Below are positions 43,580 to 52,217 of a stretch of 64,000 nt of DNA, piece by piece (position 1 is the stretch's first letter; the number at the start of each line of letters is the position of its first letter). Origin of the DNA: Microbacterium sp. W4I4 (GTDB lineage: Bacteria > Actinomycetota > Actinomycetes > Actinomycetales > Microbacteriaceae). Below the pieces are notes generated by a model. That model searched no databases. It was not told the origin of the DNA and worked only from the letters and a program-made list of their open reading frames with translations. The stretch is taken from NCBI RefSeq assembly GCF_030816235.1, contig NZ_JAUSXT010000001.1, forward strand, positions 2,976,001 to 3,040,000, given 5' to 3'. The translations under genes and the position numbers were made by a program.

Positions 43580-43730
43580 GCATTCGCACTGGCATCAATG
43601 GCCTCCGGGATGTAAAAATGTAGGTGGTGTGCCTGTGTCGCATCTTCCCCGCGCCTCGCAGAGGCGGTCGGGTCGAACTTCCGCCAGGCCCATGGACAGC
43701 GTCCGCCGCACCTTCACACGAGGAGCACTC

Positions 43731-44594
43731 ATGTCCACGCCTGAAACCGCGATCGCACCCACCACGACCCGGGTCGCCCACCACCGCCGCTACCTGATGT
43801 GCAAGCCGTCGCACTTCACGGTCGAGTACAAGATCAATCCGTGGATGGAGCCTGCCACGCCCACCGACACGGCCAAGGCCGTCGCCCAGTGGCAGGACCT
43901 CTACGACATGTACGTGAAGCTGGGCCACGAGGTCGAGCTGATCGAGCCGCTCGCCGGGTACCCCGACATGGTCTACACGGCCAACGGCGGCTTCACCATC
44001 GACGGGCGCGCGTATGTGCCCGCGTTCTACTACGAGCAGCGCCAGGGCGAGTCGCCCGCGTTCGCCGAATGGTTCCGCACCCACGGCTTCGACACCGTGA
44101 TGCCGAAGGAGATCAACGAGGGCGAAGGCGACTTCCTGCTCGCCGGCGACATCATCCTCGCCGGCACCGGCTTCCGCTCCGCGGGTGACAGCCACCGCGA
44201 GGTGCACGAGGTGTTCGACCGCGAGGTCGTCACGCTCACCCTCGTCGACCCGCGCTTCTACCACCTCGACACCGCGCTGACAGTGCTGGACCCCGTGGTC
44301 GAGGAGGGCCGGACGGCCGGCATCGCCTACCTGCCCGGCGCCTTCGACGAGGCCTCGCGGAGGATCCTCGAGGAGCGGTTCCCCGACGCGATCCTCGTCG
44401 CCGACGAGGACGGCGCCGTCTTCGGCCTGAACTCGTCCAGCGACGGATACAACGTCATCATCTCCCCGCGCGCCACCGGATTCGAGAAGCAGCTGCGCGA
44501 GCGCGGCTACAACCCGATCATGGTCGACCTGTCCGAGCTGCTGCTCGGCGGCGGCGGCATCAAGTGCTGCACGCTGGAGCTCCGGGGCGCATGA
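43731..44594 (+). CDS. ddaH: Dimethylargininase / arginine-deiminase-like amidinohydrolase
   Basis: A 287-residue guanidino-group-modifying enzyme. It shows YLMCKPSHFTVEYKINPWM, the metal-free active-site segment YPDMVYTANGGFTIDG, the catalytic His178 in FYHLDTAL and the nucleophile Cys279/Cys280 in GGGGIKCCTLEL. These mark the DDAH family, which turns methylated arginines into citrulline; some relatives act on arginine. ATG 43731 follows AGGAG by 5 bases. It lies downstream of the MDR gene behind a 151-base gap that probably holds its own promoter. Its products join the ornithine/proline routes served by the putA genes. Confidence 0.88.
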   Translation: MSTPETAIAPTTTRVAHHRRYLMCKPSHFTVEYKINPWMEPATPTDTAKAVAQWQDLYDMYVKLGHEVELIEPLAGYPDMVYTANGGFTIDGRAYVPAFYYEQRQGESPAFAEWFRTHGFDTVMPKEINEGEGDFLLAGDIILAGTGFRSAGDSHREVHEVFDREVVTLTLVDPRFYHLDTALTVLDPVVEEGRTAGIAYLPGAFDEASRRILEERFPDAILVADEDGAVFGLNSSSDGYNVIISPRATGFEKQLRERGYNPIMVDLSELLLGGGGIKCCTLELRGA

Positions 44595-44606
44595 TCGCCT
44601 CCCGGC

Positions 44607-44774
44607 TCAGGTCGGGAGTGCCGCATCCGGACCGGGCTGCCCGTCAGGGGCGGTGTTGTGCTCGGGGATGTCCTCCGGGGCGCCGGTGTGCGGACCGGGG
44701 ATCTCCGGCAGCTCTTCTTCGGGGATGTGCGGATGCTGTGCTGCATCCTGTTCGCTGTCATACCGCTCGTTCAT
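44607..44774 (-). CDS. Small acidic disordered protein
   Basis: A 55-residue protein rich in Glu, Pro, Asp and His (for example HIPEEELPEIPGPHTGAPE) with no predicted fold. The ribosome binding site is weak. It starts MNERYDSEQDAAQHPHIP; another small acidic protein at 49206 starts MNAREPQDSRQHPHTP, so the two may be related. Convergent with ddaH. Function is unknown, and the call rests on codon usage and similarity to the other small protein. Confidence 0.5.
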   Translation of the reverse strand: MNERYDSEQDAAQHPHIPEEELPEIPGPHTGAPEDIPEHNTAPDGQPGPDAALPT

Positions 44775-44857
44775 GTTCCCGATGGTAGATCTCCCGGGCG
44801 CGGGGAGCGAGGGCTTGACTTCGGGCAGCGCAACAGGCATGCCCTCGCGCCTCCCGA

Positions 44858-46738
44858 TCAGTCCTTCAGGAAGGGCCCGGCATCCTGTTCGTGCACATCG
44901 GGGTCGTCGAGGCCCGCGAGCTCGTCCTCGACCACCAGGGCGTCGACGTCGAGAGTGGACGGCGACGCATCGCCGTGGCTCTCGACAGACAGCGCCGACG
45001 GGGTCACCCGGATCGGGGCCGTCGGGGCCACGACCAGGCCGAACTGGCGCTGAAGTCGCCGCATCCACCGCGGCTGCGCGCCGAACACCCCCGTCGCGTC
45101 ATGCGATTCGACCTCGAGGCCGTAGTATTCGCCGATCCGGTCGATGAACTGCGCCCGTTCGGCCTTCGCGTACGCGCGCCGCTCACGGGTGAAGGCGACG
45201 ACCGTCGACCAGCACATCAGCAGCATCACGATGCTGAACGGCAGGGCGATCGTGATCGCCGCGGTCTGCAGCGCGGTCAATCCGCCCGACAGCAGCAACG
45301 CGATCGCGAGGAGCGCCGTGATCACCACGAAGAAGGTGCGGACCCAGCGCTGGGGATTCGGCTTGCCGCCGGTGGCGATCATGCCCATCACGAGCGCGCC
45401 GGAGTCGGCGGAGGTGACGAAGAAGATGGCGAGCAGCACGATGGCGCCCACGCTCACGACCGCGGCGCCGGGCACGTTGTTCAGCATCGCGAACAGGGCA
45501 CCCTGCAGATCGACCGACCCGTCGGCGGCGGTGAGGGCGCCCGGATCGGCCAGCTCCATGGCCAGCGCCGAGCCGCCGAGCACCGAGAACCACAGCACGC
45601 CGATGAGCGTCGGCACGAGGATGACGCCGATCACGAACTCGCGAACCGTGCGGCCCTTCGACACCCGGGCGATGAAGATGCCCACGAACGGCGCCCACGA
45701 GATCCACCAGCCCCAGTAGAACGACGTCCACGTGGCCTGCCATTTCTCGCCGTCGGCGCCCTGGAACGCGCTGACGTTGAACGAGAGCCCGACGAAGTTC
45801 TGGATGTAATAGCCCAGTGACTGCACGAACTCGCGCAGCAGGAACTCCGTGGGACCCACCGCGAGCAGGTAGATCAGGAGCAGCCCGGCGAGCACCAGGT
45901 TGATGTTCGACAGCCACTTCATGCCCTTGGTCACACCCGACAGCACCGAAAGCAGCACGAACACCGAGATGATGAGGATGAGCACCACCTGCGTCGTCTC
46001 GTTCGGGTCGGCGATCCCCGCGGAGTGCAGTCCGGCGCTCATCTGCAACACGCCCAGACCCAGCGAGGTGGCCACGCCGAACAGCGTTCCCACCAGGGCG
46101 ATCACATCGATCGCATGGCCCCAGCCGCCCTCCACGCGCTTGCCAAGCAGCGGCTCGAGAGTCCATCGGATCGAGACCGGGCGGCGCCGGCGATGGATCG
46201 CGTAGGCGAGGGCTAGTCCGATCACGACGTAGATCGACCAGGCGTGCACGCCCCAGTGCAGATAGGTCTGACCGAGCGCCGCCTGGGCGAGCTGCTCGGG
46301 GGTGCCGGACACCCCCGGGCGCGGTGAGGTGAAGTGCGAGAGCGGCTCGCTGACGCCGTAGAAGACCAGCCCGATCCCCATGCCGGCTGCGAACAGCAGC
46401 GAGAACCAGCTCATCAGCGAGAACTCGGGTTCCTCGTCGTCGCGCCCGAGCTTGATGTCGCCGAACCGGCTGAAGCCGAGGAACAGGCAGAACGCGACGA
46501 AGAACGCCGCGATCAGCACGTAGTACCAGTTGAAGGCGTTCACGATCGTGGTCTGGATGCCTGTGAAGAGCGCTTCGGCGATGTGCGGTGCCAGCAGGGC
46601 GAAGCCGGCGAACGCCACGACGATCGCTGCCGCGGGCCAGAACACCCATCTGAGGACCTGCGGCTCACGCTTCTGCGGGGCGTCCTCCATACCCGGGGCG
46701 ACTGACTTCGGATCCGGCTCGCTGCGGTTTCCGCTCAT
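44858..46738 (-). CDS. BCCT family betaine/choline/carnitine transporter
   Basis: A 626-residue, twelve-helix secondary transporter. The family signature GMGIGLVFYGVSEPLSHF and the tryptophan-rich substrate site FYWGWWISWAPFVGIFIA are both present. The first 35 residues are polar and the C-terminal 80 residues are acidic and cytoplasmic (DVDALVVEDELAGLDDPD), a part that senses osmotic strength in BetP-like proteins. Uptake of glycine betaine or a relative for osmoprotection is the most likely job. It is divergent from the gene at 46920. Confidence 0.92.
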   Translation of the reverse strand: MSGNRSEPDPKSVAPGMEDAPQKREPQVLRWVFWPAAAIVVAFAGFALLAPHIAEALFTGIQTTIVNAFNWYYVLIAAFFVAFCLFLGFSRFGDIKLGRDDEEPEFSLMSWFSLLFAAGMGIGLVFYGVSEPLSHFTSPRPGVSGTPEQLAQAALGQTYLHWGVHAWSIYVVIGLALAYAIHRRRRPVSIRWTLEPLLGKRVEGGWGHAIDVIALVGTLFGVATSLGLGVLQMSAGLHSAGIADPNETTQVVLILIISVFVLLSVLSGVTKGMKWLSNINLVLAGLLLIYLLAVGPTEFLLREFVQSLGYYIQNFVGLSFNVSAFQGADGEKWQATWTSFYWGWWISWAPFVGIFIARVSKGRTVREFVIGVILVPTLIGVLWFSVLGGSALAMELADPGALTAADGSVDLQGALFAMLNNVPGAAVVSVGAIVLLAIFFVTSADSGALVMGMIATGGKPNPQRWVRTFFVVITALLAIALLLSGGLTALQTAAITIALPFSIVMLLMCWSTVVAFTRERRAYAKAERAQFIDRIGEYYGLEVESHDATGVFGAQPRWMRRLQRQFGLVVAPTAPIRVTPSALSVESHGDASPSTLDVDALVVEDELAGLDDPDVHEQDAGPFLKD

Positions 46739-46919
46739 GCGTCCCACGGTAGCCACCGCCGGGCGTGGGCGACAGAGGCTGCCCCGCGCGCCCTCGCTGC
46801 GGCATCCGCTGCGCCATGATCCGTGGAGAGTGTGAAGCAGGTTCTCCGGCTGGTCGCTGTCACGGCATCCGTGCCTAGGATCGATACGGGCCGCGTCGCG
46901 GTGCGAGAGGGAGATCACG

Positions 46920-47450
46920 GTGGCTGCAGCGTTCAACCCGATGAAGGAGACCCCCGAGACGGTGGGCACGACGTTCCGCCCGATGCGGGAGGAATCCGCG
47001 ACGGATGCCGCAGCGGGGGCGGTCCGCCGGCCGCGCGATCTGGTCGACCGGCCCGAGATGTTCGGGCTGTGGGGCAAGCCGATGCGGGCCGCGCCAGGGG
47101 TCGATCCGACGGATGCCGCGTTCATCGCCGCCAACGTGCAGCACTGGGTCGCCAACGCCATCCGCGAAGAGGTCGCGATGAGCCTGTCGAACCTCGCGAC
47201 GCTGCTGCCGAGCCTGGATCCGACTTCGCCCGACATGACCTTCGATCACATCGCGCAGTTCCGCCGCGGCGAGATCCCGATGACCCTCACCGACCTGCTG
47301 GTGTGGTCGCGGCGGTTCGAGGCCGTGCGCGACATCGTCACCTCCACCCTCGCCGACCGCCCGCACGCCGGTACGCGGATGACCCCGCCGGCGGACGGCG
47401 GCATGGGCCCGGTCATCACCACCGGGCGAGGGAAGGCAGCCGAGGGCTGA
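46920..47450 (+). CDS. Hypothetical protein
   Basis: A 176-residue soluble protein that I do not recognise. It starts with a polar tail (MAAAFNPMKETPETVGTTF), has a mixed helical centre (WVANAIREEVAMSLSNLATL; LTDLLVWSRRFEAVRDIV) and ends in a Gly/Pro-rich tail. GTG 46920 has AGGGAGATC close upstream. It is divergent from the BCCT gene and convergent with the molybdoenzyme gene. Codon use is like its neighbours. Confidence 0.7.
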   Translation: MAAAFNPMKETPETVGTTFRPMREESATDAAAGAVRRPRDLVDRPEMFGLWGKPMRAAPGVDPTDAAFIAANVQHWVANAIREEVAMSLSNLATLLPSLDPTSPDMTFDHIAQFRRGEIPMTLTDLLVWSRRFEAVRDIVTSTLADRPHAGTRMTPPADGGMGPVITTGRGKAAEG

Positions 47451-47462
47451 CCCGGCGCCCGG

Positions 47463-49016
47463 TCAGCCGACCGTCGTCGTGATCGTGTGCCAGCCGCTCG
47501 CGCCGTTCGGAGCCGGCGCGGCGTACTGATCGGTCTGCGTGGACGCGTCCCCGCCGATCGCACGGCAGCGGATCTGATGCTGCCCGGGCTGCGCCTGCCA
47601 CGGCATCCGCCACTGCACCCAGGTGTCGGCGGAGATCGCCGCGGCGATCTCCGCCTTCTGCCATGGGCCGTCGTCGACCTGCACCTCAACGCCGGAGATG
47701 CCGGTGCGCGGCTGCCAGGCCACCCCGGCGATCACCGACTCGCCCGCTTCGACATCCCGGCCATGGCGGGGCACGTCGATGCGCGACTGCAGCTTGATCG
47801 GTCCGCGTTCCGACCAGCCGCGGTCGGTCCAATAGGCGCGCGCATTGTCGAAGCGGGTGACCTCCAGCTCGGTGACCCACTTCGTCGCCGACACGTACCC
47901 GTAGAGCCCCGGCACCACCATCCGCACCGGGAATCCGTGGGCGAGGGGGAGGGGCTCGCCGTTCATGCCGATCGCCAGCAGGGCGTCGCGGTCATCGGTT
48001 AGCGCCTCGATCGGGGTGCCCGCCGTGAAGCCGTCGATCGAGGTGGACAGCACCATGTCGGCGTCCGCGGTCGGCTGCGCCTTCGCGAGCAGCTCGCGGA
48101 TCGGGTAACCCAGCCAGACGGCGTTGCCGACGAGATCGCCGCCGACCGGGTTCGACACGCACGACAGCGTCACCGCGCTCTCGGTCAGAGGCAGGGCGAG
48201 CAGTTCGTCCCAGGTCAGGGTCACCTCCTGGGCGACCATCCCATGGATGCGCAGCTTCCAGTCCGCGGGATCCACCGAGGGCACGAGCAGGGCAGTGTCG
48301 ATGCGGTAGAACTCGTCGTTCGGGGTGATCAGCGGGGCGAGTCCCGGGACGTCGAGCGCTGCACCGGCCGGCACGGCGGGAGCCGGCTTCGCGGCCCGCG
48401 GCAGGCGGATCGCGTCGCGCACGGATGCCACGACGGTGGATCCGGCGCGCGCGACCGAGCCGGCGAGAGCCATCGCCACGCCCACCGCGGCCGTGCCGCC
48501 CGCCCAGACGAGGAACTGGCGGCGCGACGGCGCCCCGGCGTGGGCTGAGGTTTCCGGCGGCGCGGCTCTGCTCACCAGCATCCGCACGGCGATCGCCGCC
48601 ACGGCACCTGCGGCGACCGATGGAAGCCAGGACAGCATCCCGGCTTCCGGCCGGGTGAGGGCGAGGATGCCGACGCCTGCGCCGATGACGACGAACCCGA
48701 TCACGCCGGAGCGCGGCCAGCGCGCCTCGCAGATGCCCGCGGCGGCCGCAGCCAGCAGCAGCACGATGCCGATGCCGATGATCAGCGCCACCTTGTCGGA
48801 GGTGCCGAACCAGGCGATCGCGGTGTCCTTCGCCCAGGCGGGCGCCGCATCGATCAGGGCGCCGCCGACGACGGCGAACGGGCTGGAAGCGGGGGCCAGC
48901 AGCGCGCCGACGAGTTCTCCGGCGCCCGCGCCGACCACGGCCGCGGCGACTCCGGCGAACGCAGCGGTCAGCGGTGTCGCGACGACCGCCCGGTCATGAC
49001 GGGCGGAAACGATCAT
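47463..49016 (-). CDS. Membrane-bound molybdopterin-dependent oxidoreductase (sulfite oxidase fold)
   Basis: A 517-residue protein. The first 150 residues hold about four membrane helices (for example VALIIGIGIVLLLAAAAAGI; GVIGFVVIGAGVGILAL). Then comes a twin-arginine motif, SRRQFLVWAGG (R165, R166), and a further hydrophobic stretch, that is, a Tat-type signal inside a polytopic protein. The extracytoplasmic part has the sulfite-oxidase-type Mo domain with the ligand Cys286 in LSCVSNPVGGDLVGN, GFPVRMVVPGLYG and a C-terminal dimerisation/Ig-like domain (GISGVEVQVDDGPW). It probably reduces or oxidises a small sulfur or nitrogen compound at the membrane surface. ATG 49016 is preferred; ATG 49040 is also in frame. 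Confidence 0.87.
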   Translation of the reverse strand: MIVSARHDRAVVATPLTAAFAGVAAAVVGAGAGELVGALLAPASSPFAVVGGALIDAAPAWAKDTAIAWFGTSDKVALIIGIGIVLLLAAAAAGICEARWPRSGVIGFVVIGAGVGILALTRPEAGMLSWLPSVAAGAVAAIAVRMLVSRAAPPETSAHAGAPSRRQFLVWAGGTAAVGVAMALAGSVARAGSTVVASVRDAIRLPRAAKPAPAVPAGAALDVPGLAPLITPNDEFYRIDTALLVPSVDPADWKLRIHGMVAQEVTLTWDELLALPLTESAVTLSCVSNPVGGDLVGNAVWLGYPIRELLAKAQPTADADMVLSTSIDGFTAGTPIEALTDDRDALLAIGMNGEPLPLAHGFPVRMVVPGLYGYVSATKWVTELEVTRFDNARAYWTDRGWSERGPIKLQSRIDVPRHGRDVEAGESVIAGVAWQPRTGISGVEVQVDDGPWQKAEIAAAISADTWVQWRMPWQAQPGQHQIRCRAIGGDASTQTDQYAAPAPNGASGWHTITTTVG

Positions 49017-49122
49017 GATGCCCAGGCTACGAGCATTCATCCCCGTCGCGGTCGTCGGGCGGCGACTCTCGGGCGACGCACAGAGATGGGGCTGTCTCGT
49101 CATTCGCGTCCGCGAGGTGCCG

Positions 49123-49151
49123 GGCGGCGTGTCGACGCCGGACACGCCGCC
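49123..49151 (-). terminator. 11-bp GC-rich hairpin
   Basis: Arms GGCGGCGTGTC and GACACGCCGCC enclose a 7-base loop. It lies 55 bases beyond the small acidic protein gene (49206) on the minus strand and would separate it from the molybdoenzyme gene. No U-tract is seen. Confidence 0.5.
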
Positions 49152-49205
49152 GAAACGACGAAGGCCACCGGGCGGCGACACGGACTGCAGAAGCAGCGGT
49201 CGCTG

Positions 49206-49508
49206 TCAGGCGGGACTGTCGTCCGGATCGAGCGCCTTCAGAGCGTCCTCCTCGACGGCGGTGTCTGCCTGGAGACGGTCCTCGGTGCTCTGATCGCCGC
49301 CGAGCGGCGCGTCGTCCTCGCCGTCCTCGTCGTCAGACCGGCCATCGCGCGGCTCGCGCTGCGATTCCGGCTCCACCGGGGCGCGACCCTGGGCGTCCTG
49401 CGGGTCGCTCGGAAGGGCATCGCGATCGCGTGGCAGCCCGCTCCCCTGCGGATCCTGGCCGGGGGTGTGCGGGTGCTGACGGGAATCCTGCGGCTCTCGA
49501 GCGTTCAT
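49206..49508 (-). CDS. Acidic, disordered hypothetical protein
   Basis: A 100-residue protein made almost wholly of Asp, Glu, Arg, Gln, Pro and Ser (for example SDDEDGEDDAPLGGDQ), with no hydrophobic core. No family is recognised. It begins MNAREPQDSRQHPHTP, echoing the 55-residue protein encoded at 44774-44607. It follows the MFS gene on the same strand by 48 bases and could be part of that operon. A real gene is likely but not certain. Confidence 0.55.
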   Translation of the reverse strand: MNAREPQDSRQHPHTPGQDPQGSGLPRDRDALPSDPQDAQGRAPVEPESQREPRDGRSDDEDGEDDAPLGGDQSTEDRLQADTAVEEDALKALDPDDSPA

Positions 49509-49556
49509 GATCCGAACGTACGACGCCCGCGCGCGGCGCCCCAGGCCATTGACAAG

Positions 49557-50912
49557 TCAGTGCCGGGGGTCGTCCTTGCGCGGATGCGGCACCCGGATCG
49601 GCATCGTCGACGTGGTGCGGTCGTCGAGGGACACCGGATCCATGGCGCGGATGACCGACAGCGGCCGCGTCTCGTCCAGCGTGAGCAGGAACCGGGTGCG
49701 CTCGTGCCGGTGCAGGCGGCCGGACCACAGCATCCATCCGAGCCCGATCGCTCCGGCGAGCACGCCCGCGATGCCGCCGACCATGATGGATGCGCGCGGG
49801 CCGAATTCGTCGACGATCCAGCCGGCGATCGGCGCACCGATCGGGGTCGAGCCCATCACCACCGCCATGTACAGCGCGAGCACGCGGCCGCGCAGCGCGG
49901 CATCCGTCGTGGTCTGCACGTATCCGTTGGCCGTGGTGAGCATCGTCACGGTGGAGAACCCGACGAGGATCAGCACGGCGGCGTACGACCAGTACGAGGG
50001 CATCAGGGCGGAGACGAGGGATGCCACGCCGAACCCCGCCGCCGAGATCACGATCACCCGCACACGGGCGCGGTCGCGCCGAGCGGCGAGGAGGGCACCG
50101 GCCAGCGAGCCGATCGCCAGTACCGAGCTGAGCAGGCCGTAACCATCGGCTCCCTGACCGAACTCCAGGGCCATGGTCGACGCGTAGATCGGGAAGTTCA
50201 TGCCGAAGGCGCCGATCAGGAACACCATCACGAACACGACCAGCAGGTCGGGCCGAGTGAGCACGTAGCGGAATCCGGCCGCGAGCCCGCCATTGTTCTT
50301 ACCGCCCTTGATCCGCGGGATCAGCTCGTTCCTGCGGATCAGCAGCAGGGCGATCAGCATCGCCAGGAACGTCACGGCGTTGGCGACGAACACCCAGCCG
50401 GAGCCGAGAGCGACGATGGCCAGACCGCCCACGGCCGGGCCGATCAGGCGCGCCATGTTGAACGACGCCGAGTTCAGCGCCACGGCGTTGGAGGTGTCCT
50501 CCCTGCTGACCATGTCGGACACGAACGCCTGCCGCGCGGGGGCGTCGAACGCGTTCGTCACGCCGAAGGCCGCAGCGAAGCAGAACATCAGCGGCAGGGT
50601 CATGACGCCGGTGAGCAGCAGCGCGGCGACGCCCAGGGCGAGGGCCATCAGTACGGACTGCGTGGTCAGCAGCACCTTCCGCCGGTCGAACCGGTCGGCC
50701 ACCCAGCCGGTCAGACTCACCAGCACCAGGGGCGGCCCGAACTGCAGCGCCATGGTGGCGCCCATCGCCGCGGCGTCGTTGTCCGTCAGCTCGGTGAGCA
50801 CCACCCAGTCCTGGGCCGTGGCCTGCATCCAGCCACCGATGTTGGAGATGACGGCGCCGACGAACCAGGTGCGGTAGTTGAAGGTGCGGAACGATCGGAA
50901 CATCGCGCTCAT
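49557..50912 (-). CDS. MFS transporter (EntS/MFS_3-type efflux pump)
   Basis: A 451-residue, twelve-helix transporter. The signature between helices 2 and 3 is GWVADRFDRRKVLLTTQS, with FDAPARQAFVSDMV further on, as in the EntS/MFS_3 group of exporters for siderophores, drugs and other small molecules. The start overlaps the stop of a MarR-family gene (ATGA), which is the common arrangement for drug pumps under MarR control. The last 50 residues are polar and cytoplasmic. Confidence 0.9.
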   Translation of the reverse strand: MSAMFRSFRTFNYRTWFVGAVISNIGGWMQATAQDWVVLTELTDNDAAAMGATMALQFGPPLVLVSLTGWVADRFDRRKVLLTTQSVLMALALGVAALLLTGVMTLPLMFCFAAAFGVTNAFDAPARQAFVSDMVSREDTSNAVALNSASFNMARLIGPAVGGLAIVALGSGWVFVANAVTFLAMLIALLLIRRNELIPRIKGGKNNGGLAAGFRYVLTRPDLLVVFVMVFLIGAFGMNFPIYASTMALEFGQGADGYGLLSSVLAIGSLAGALLAARRDRARVRVIVISAAGFGVASLVSALMPSYWSYAAVLILVGFSTVTMLTTANGYVQTTTDAALRGRVLALYMAVVMGSTPIGAPIAGWIVDEFGPRASIMVGGIAGVLAGAIGLGWMLWSGRLHRHERTRFLLTLDETRPLSVIRAMDPVSLDDRTTSTMPIRVPHPRKDDPRH

Positions 50913-51340
50913 GCGCCGGCCACCTTCCTCAGCACCGCGGCCGCCTCGCGCAGCACCGACAGCTCGTGCGGGTCGAGGTCGACGTCGGTGATCATGTCGG
51001 CCAGCACCTCGTCGCGGCGGTGGATGGTCTCGGCGACGACCTTCTCGCCCTGTTCGGTGATCTCGACGTACACGCGTCGTCGGTCATCCTCATCCGGAAC
51101 GCGCACCACAAGTCCCAGCTCGGCGAGACCGTTGACGGTCGCGCTCATGGTGGGGGCGGTCACCCGCTCGTGCTCGGCGAGCCCCGAGATCGTGCGCCGG
51201 CCGTGCGCGCGCAGTGCCCCGAGGGCGGCCAGATGCGCGTCGCTCATCGCGTCGACAGCGCGCACGCGGCGCAGCAGGCGGGTGAGTCGGAAGAGGGCGA
51301 AGCGGAGTTCGGATGCGGTGGCGGAGAGTTCTTCGGTCAT
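50909..51340 (-). CDS. MarR family transcriptional regulator
   Basis: A 143-residue winged-helix repressor: AHLAALGALRAHGRRTISGL, then AEHERVTAPTMSATVNGLAE (recognition helix region) and the wing VRVPDEDDRRRVYVEITEQG. It is first in the operon with the MFS pump. A perfect inverted repeat lies 2 bases upstream of its start codon, so it very likely represses itself and the pump until a small-molecule ligand binds. Confidence 0.93.
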   Translation of the reverse strand: MTEELSATASELRFALFRLTRLLRRVRAVDAMSDAHLAALGALRAHGRRTISGLAEHERVTAPTMSATVNGLAELGLVVRVPDEDDRRRVYVEITEQGEKVVAETIHRRDEVLADMITDVDLDPHELSVLREAAAVLRKVAGA

Positions 51341-51341
51341 T

Positions 51342-51362
51342 ACTTAGTTAGTCTAACTAAGT
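51342..51362. promoter_or_regulatory. MarR-type operator
   Basis: ACTTAGTTAG and CTAACTAAGT are exact complements around a single T. The repeat is AT-rich, unlike the surrounding DNA, and lies directly before the MarR start codon, where it would overlap the promoter or start site. Confidence 0.82.
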
Positions 51363-51421
51363 TATCGATCGGATGCTCCTATGAAAAGAATGTTCACGAT
51401 GTAGGGATTTCGCGCGCAGGG

Positions 51422-51438
51422 TGAGAAAATCATTCTCA
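51422..51438. promoter_or_regulatory. Zur/Fur-like metal box over the CutC start
   Basis: TGAGAAAATCATTCTCA is an inverted repeat (TGAGAA/TTCTCA around 5 bases) whose complement reads TGAGAATGATTTTCTCA, similar to the TGAnAATnATTnTCA pattern of Fur/Zur-type boxes. Its last base is the A of the cutC ATG. No good ribosome binding site lies between them, so the mRNA may be leaderless or begin within this box. Confidence 0.5.
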
Positions 51439-52184
51439 TGTCGCCGGAGTTCGAACTCGCCGTCCAGAACGTCGCGGGCATGCGCATCGCGCGCGACCTC
51501 GGCGCGGCGCGGGTCGAGCTCGCGCAAGCGCTCGCGCTGGGTGGACTGACGCCGTCGCGAGGAACGCTGGAGAGCGTGCTGGAGGAGGCGGAGGGCAGCA
51601 GCACCGAGGTGCACGTCCTCGTCCGTCCGCGTGCCGGCGACTTCCAGTACGACTCGGATGAGATCGACGTGGTCGCGCGCGACGTGCGTCGCGTCCTCGC
51701 GGCGGGTGCGCGAGGTGTCGTGGTCGGATGCCAGGATGCGTCCGGCTCTCTCGACACGGATGGTCTCGCCCGCATCATGGCGGCCGCGGGCGGAGCATCC
51801 GTCACGCTGCACCGCGTCATCGACGTGACTCCCGCCCCGCTCGCGACGCTGCGGACGGCACGGGAGCTCGGAGTGCGCCGGGTGCTCAGCTCTGGAGGCG
51901 CATCCTGCGCGTTCGACGGACGGGACGTGCTGCGTGCGCTCGTCACCGAGGCCGACGGGGCGATCGAGGTCATGGCCGGCGGAGGCATCGACGCCTCCGT
52001 CGTCGCCGCCATCGCGGCATCCGGAGTCGACGCGGTGCACTTCTCCGCGAAGCGCGCGATCCCCTCCGCGGGCAGCGTGCGGATGGGATCGGCGAGCGAG
52101 GGGATCGGCTGCCACGAGGTCACCGATCGCGAGACGGCCGAAGCGATCGTCGCGGCCCTGCGTCACTCGGAGTCAGTGGCCTGA
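51438..52184 (+). CDS. cutC: CutC family protein
   Basis: A 248-residue TIM-barrel protein. It has the opening ELAVQNVAGMRIARDLGAAR, RVELAQALALGGLTPS, VHVLVRPRAGDFQYDSDEID, the central VTLHRVIDVTP and ISSGG-like VLSSGGASCAFDG, all typical. The family was linked to copper homeostasis in E. coli, though its biochemical role is unclear. It is divergent from the MarR gene. A metal-box-like palindrome at the start hints at metal-dependent control. Confidence 0.9.
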   Translation: MSPEFELAVQNVAGMRIARDLGAARVELAQALALGGLTPSRGTLESVLEEAEGSSTEVHVLVRPRAGDFQYDSDEIDVVARDVRRVLAAGARGVVVGCQDASGSLDTDGLARIMAAAGGASVTLHRVIDVTPAPLATLRTARELGVRRVLSSGGASCAFDGRDVLRALVTEADGAIEVMAGGGIDASVVAAIAASGVDAVHFSAKRAIPSAGSVRMGSASEGIGCHEVTDRETAEAIVAALRHSESVA

Positions 52185-52217
52185 CGGCTGCACTGCTGCC
52201 TCCGTAGACTCGTCGAC

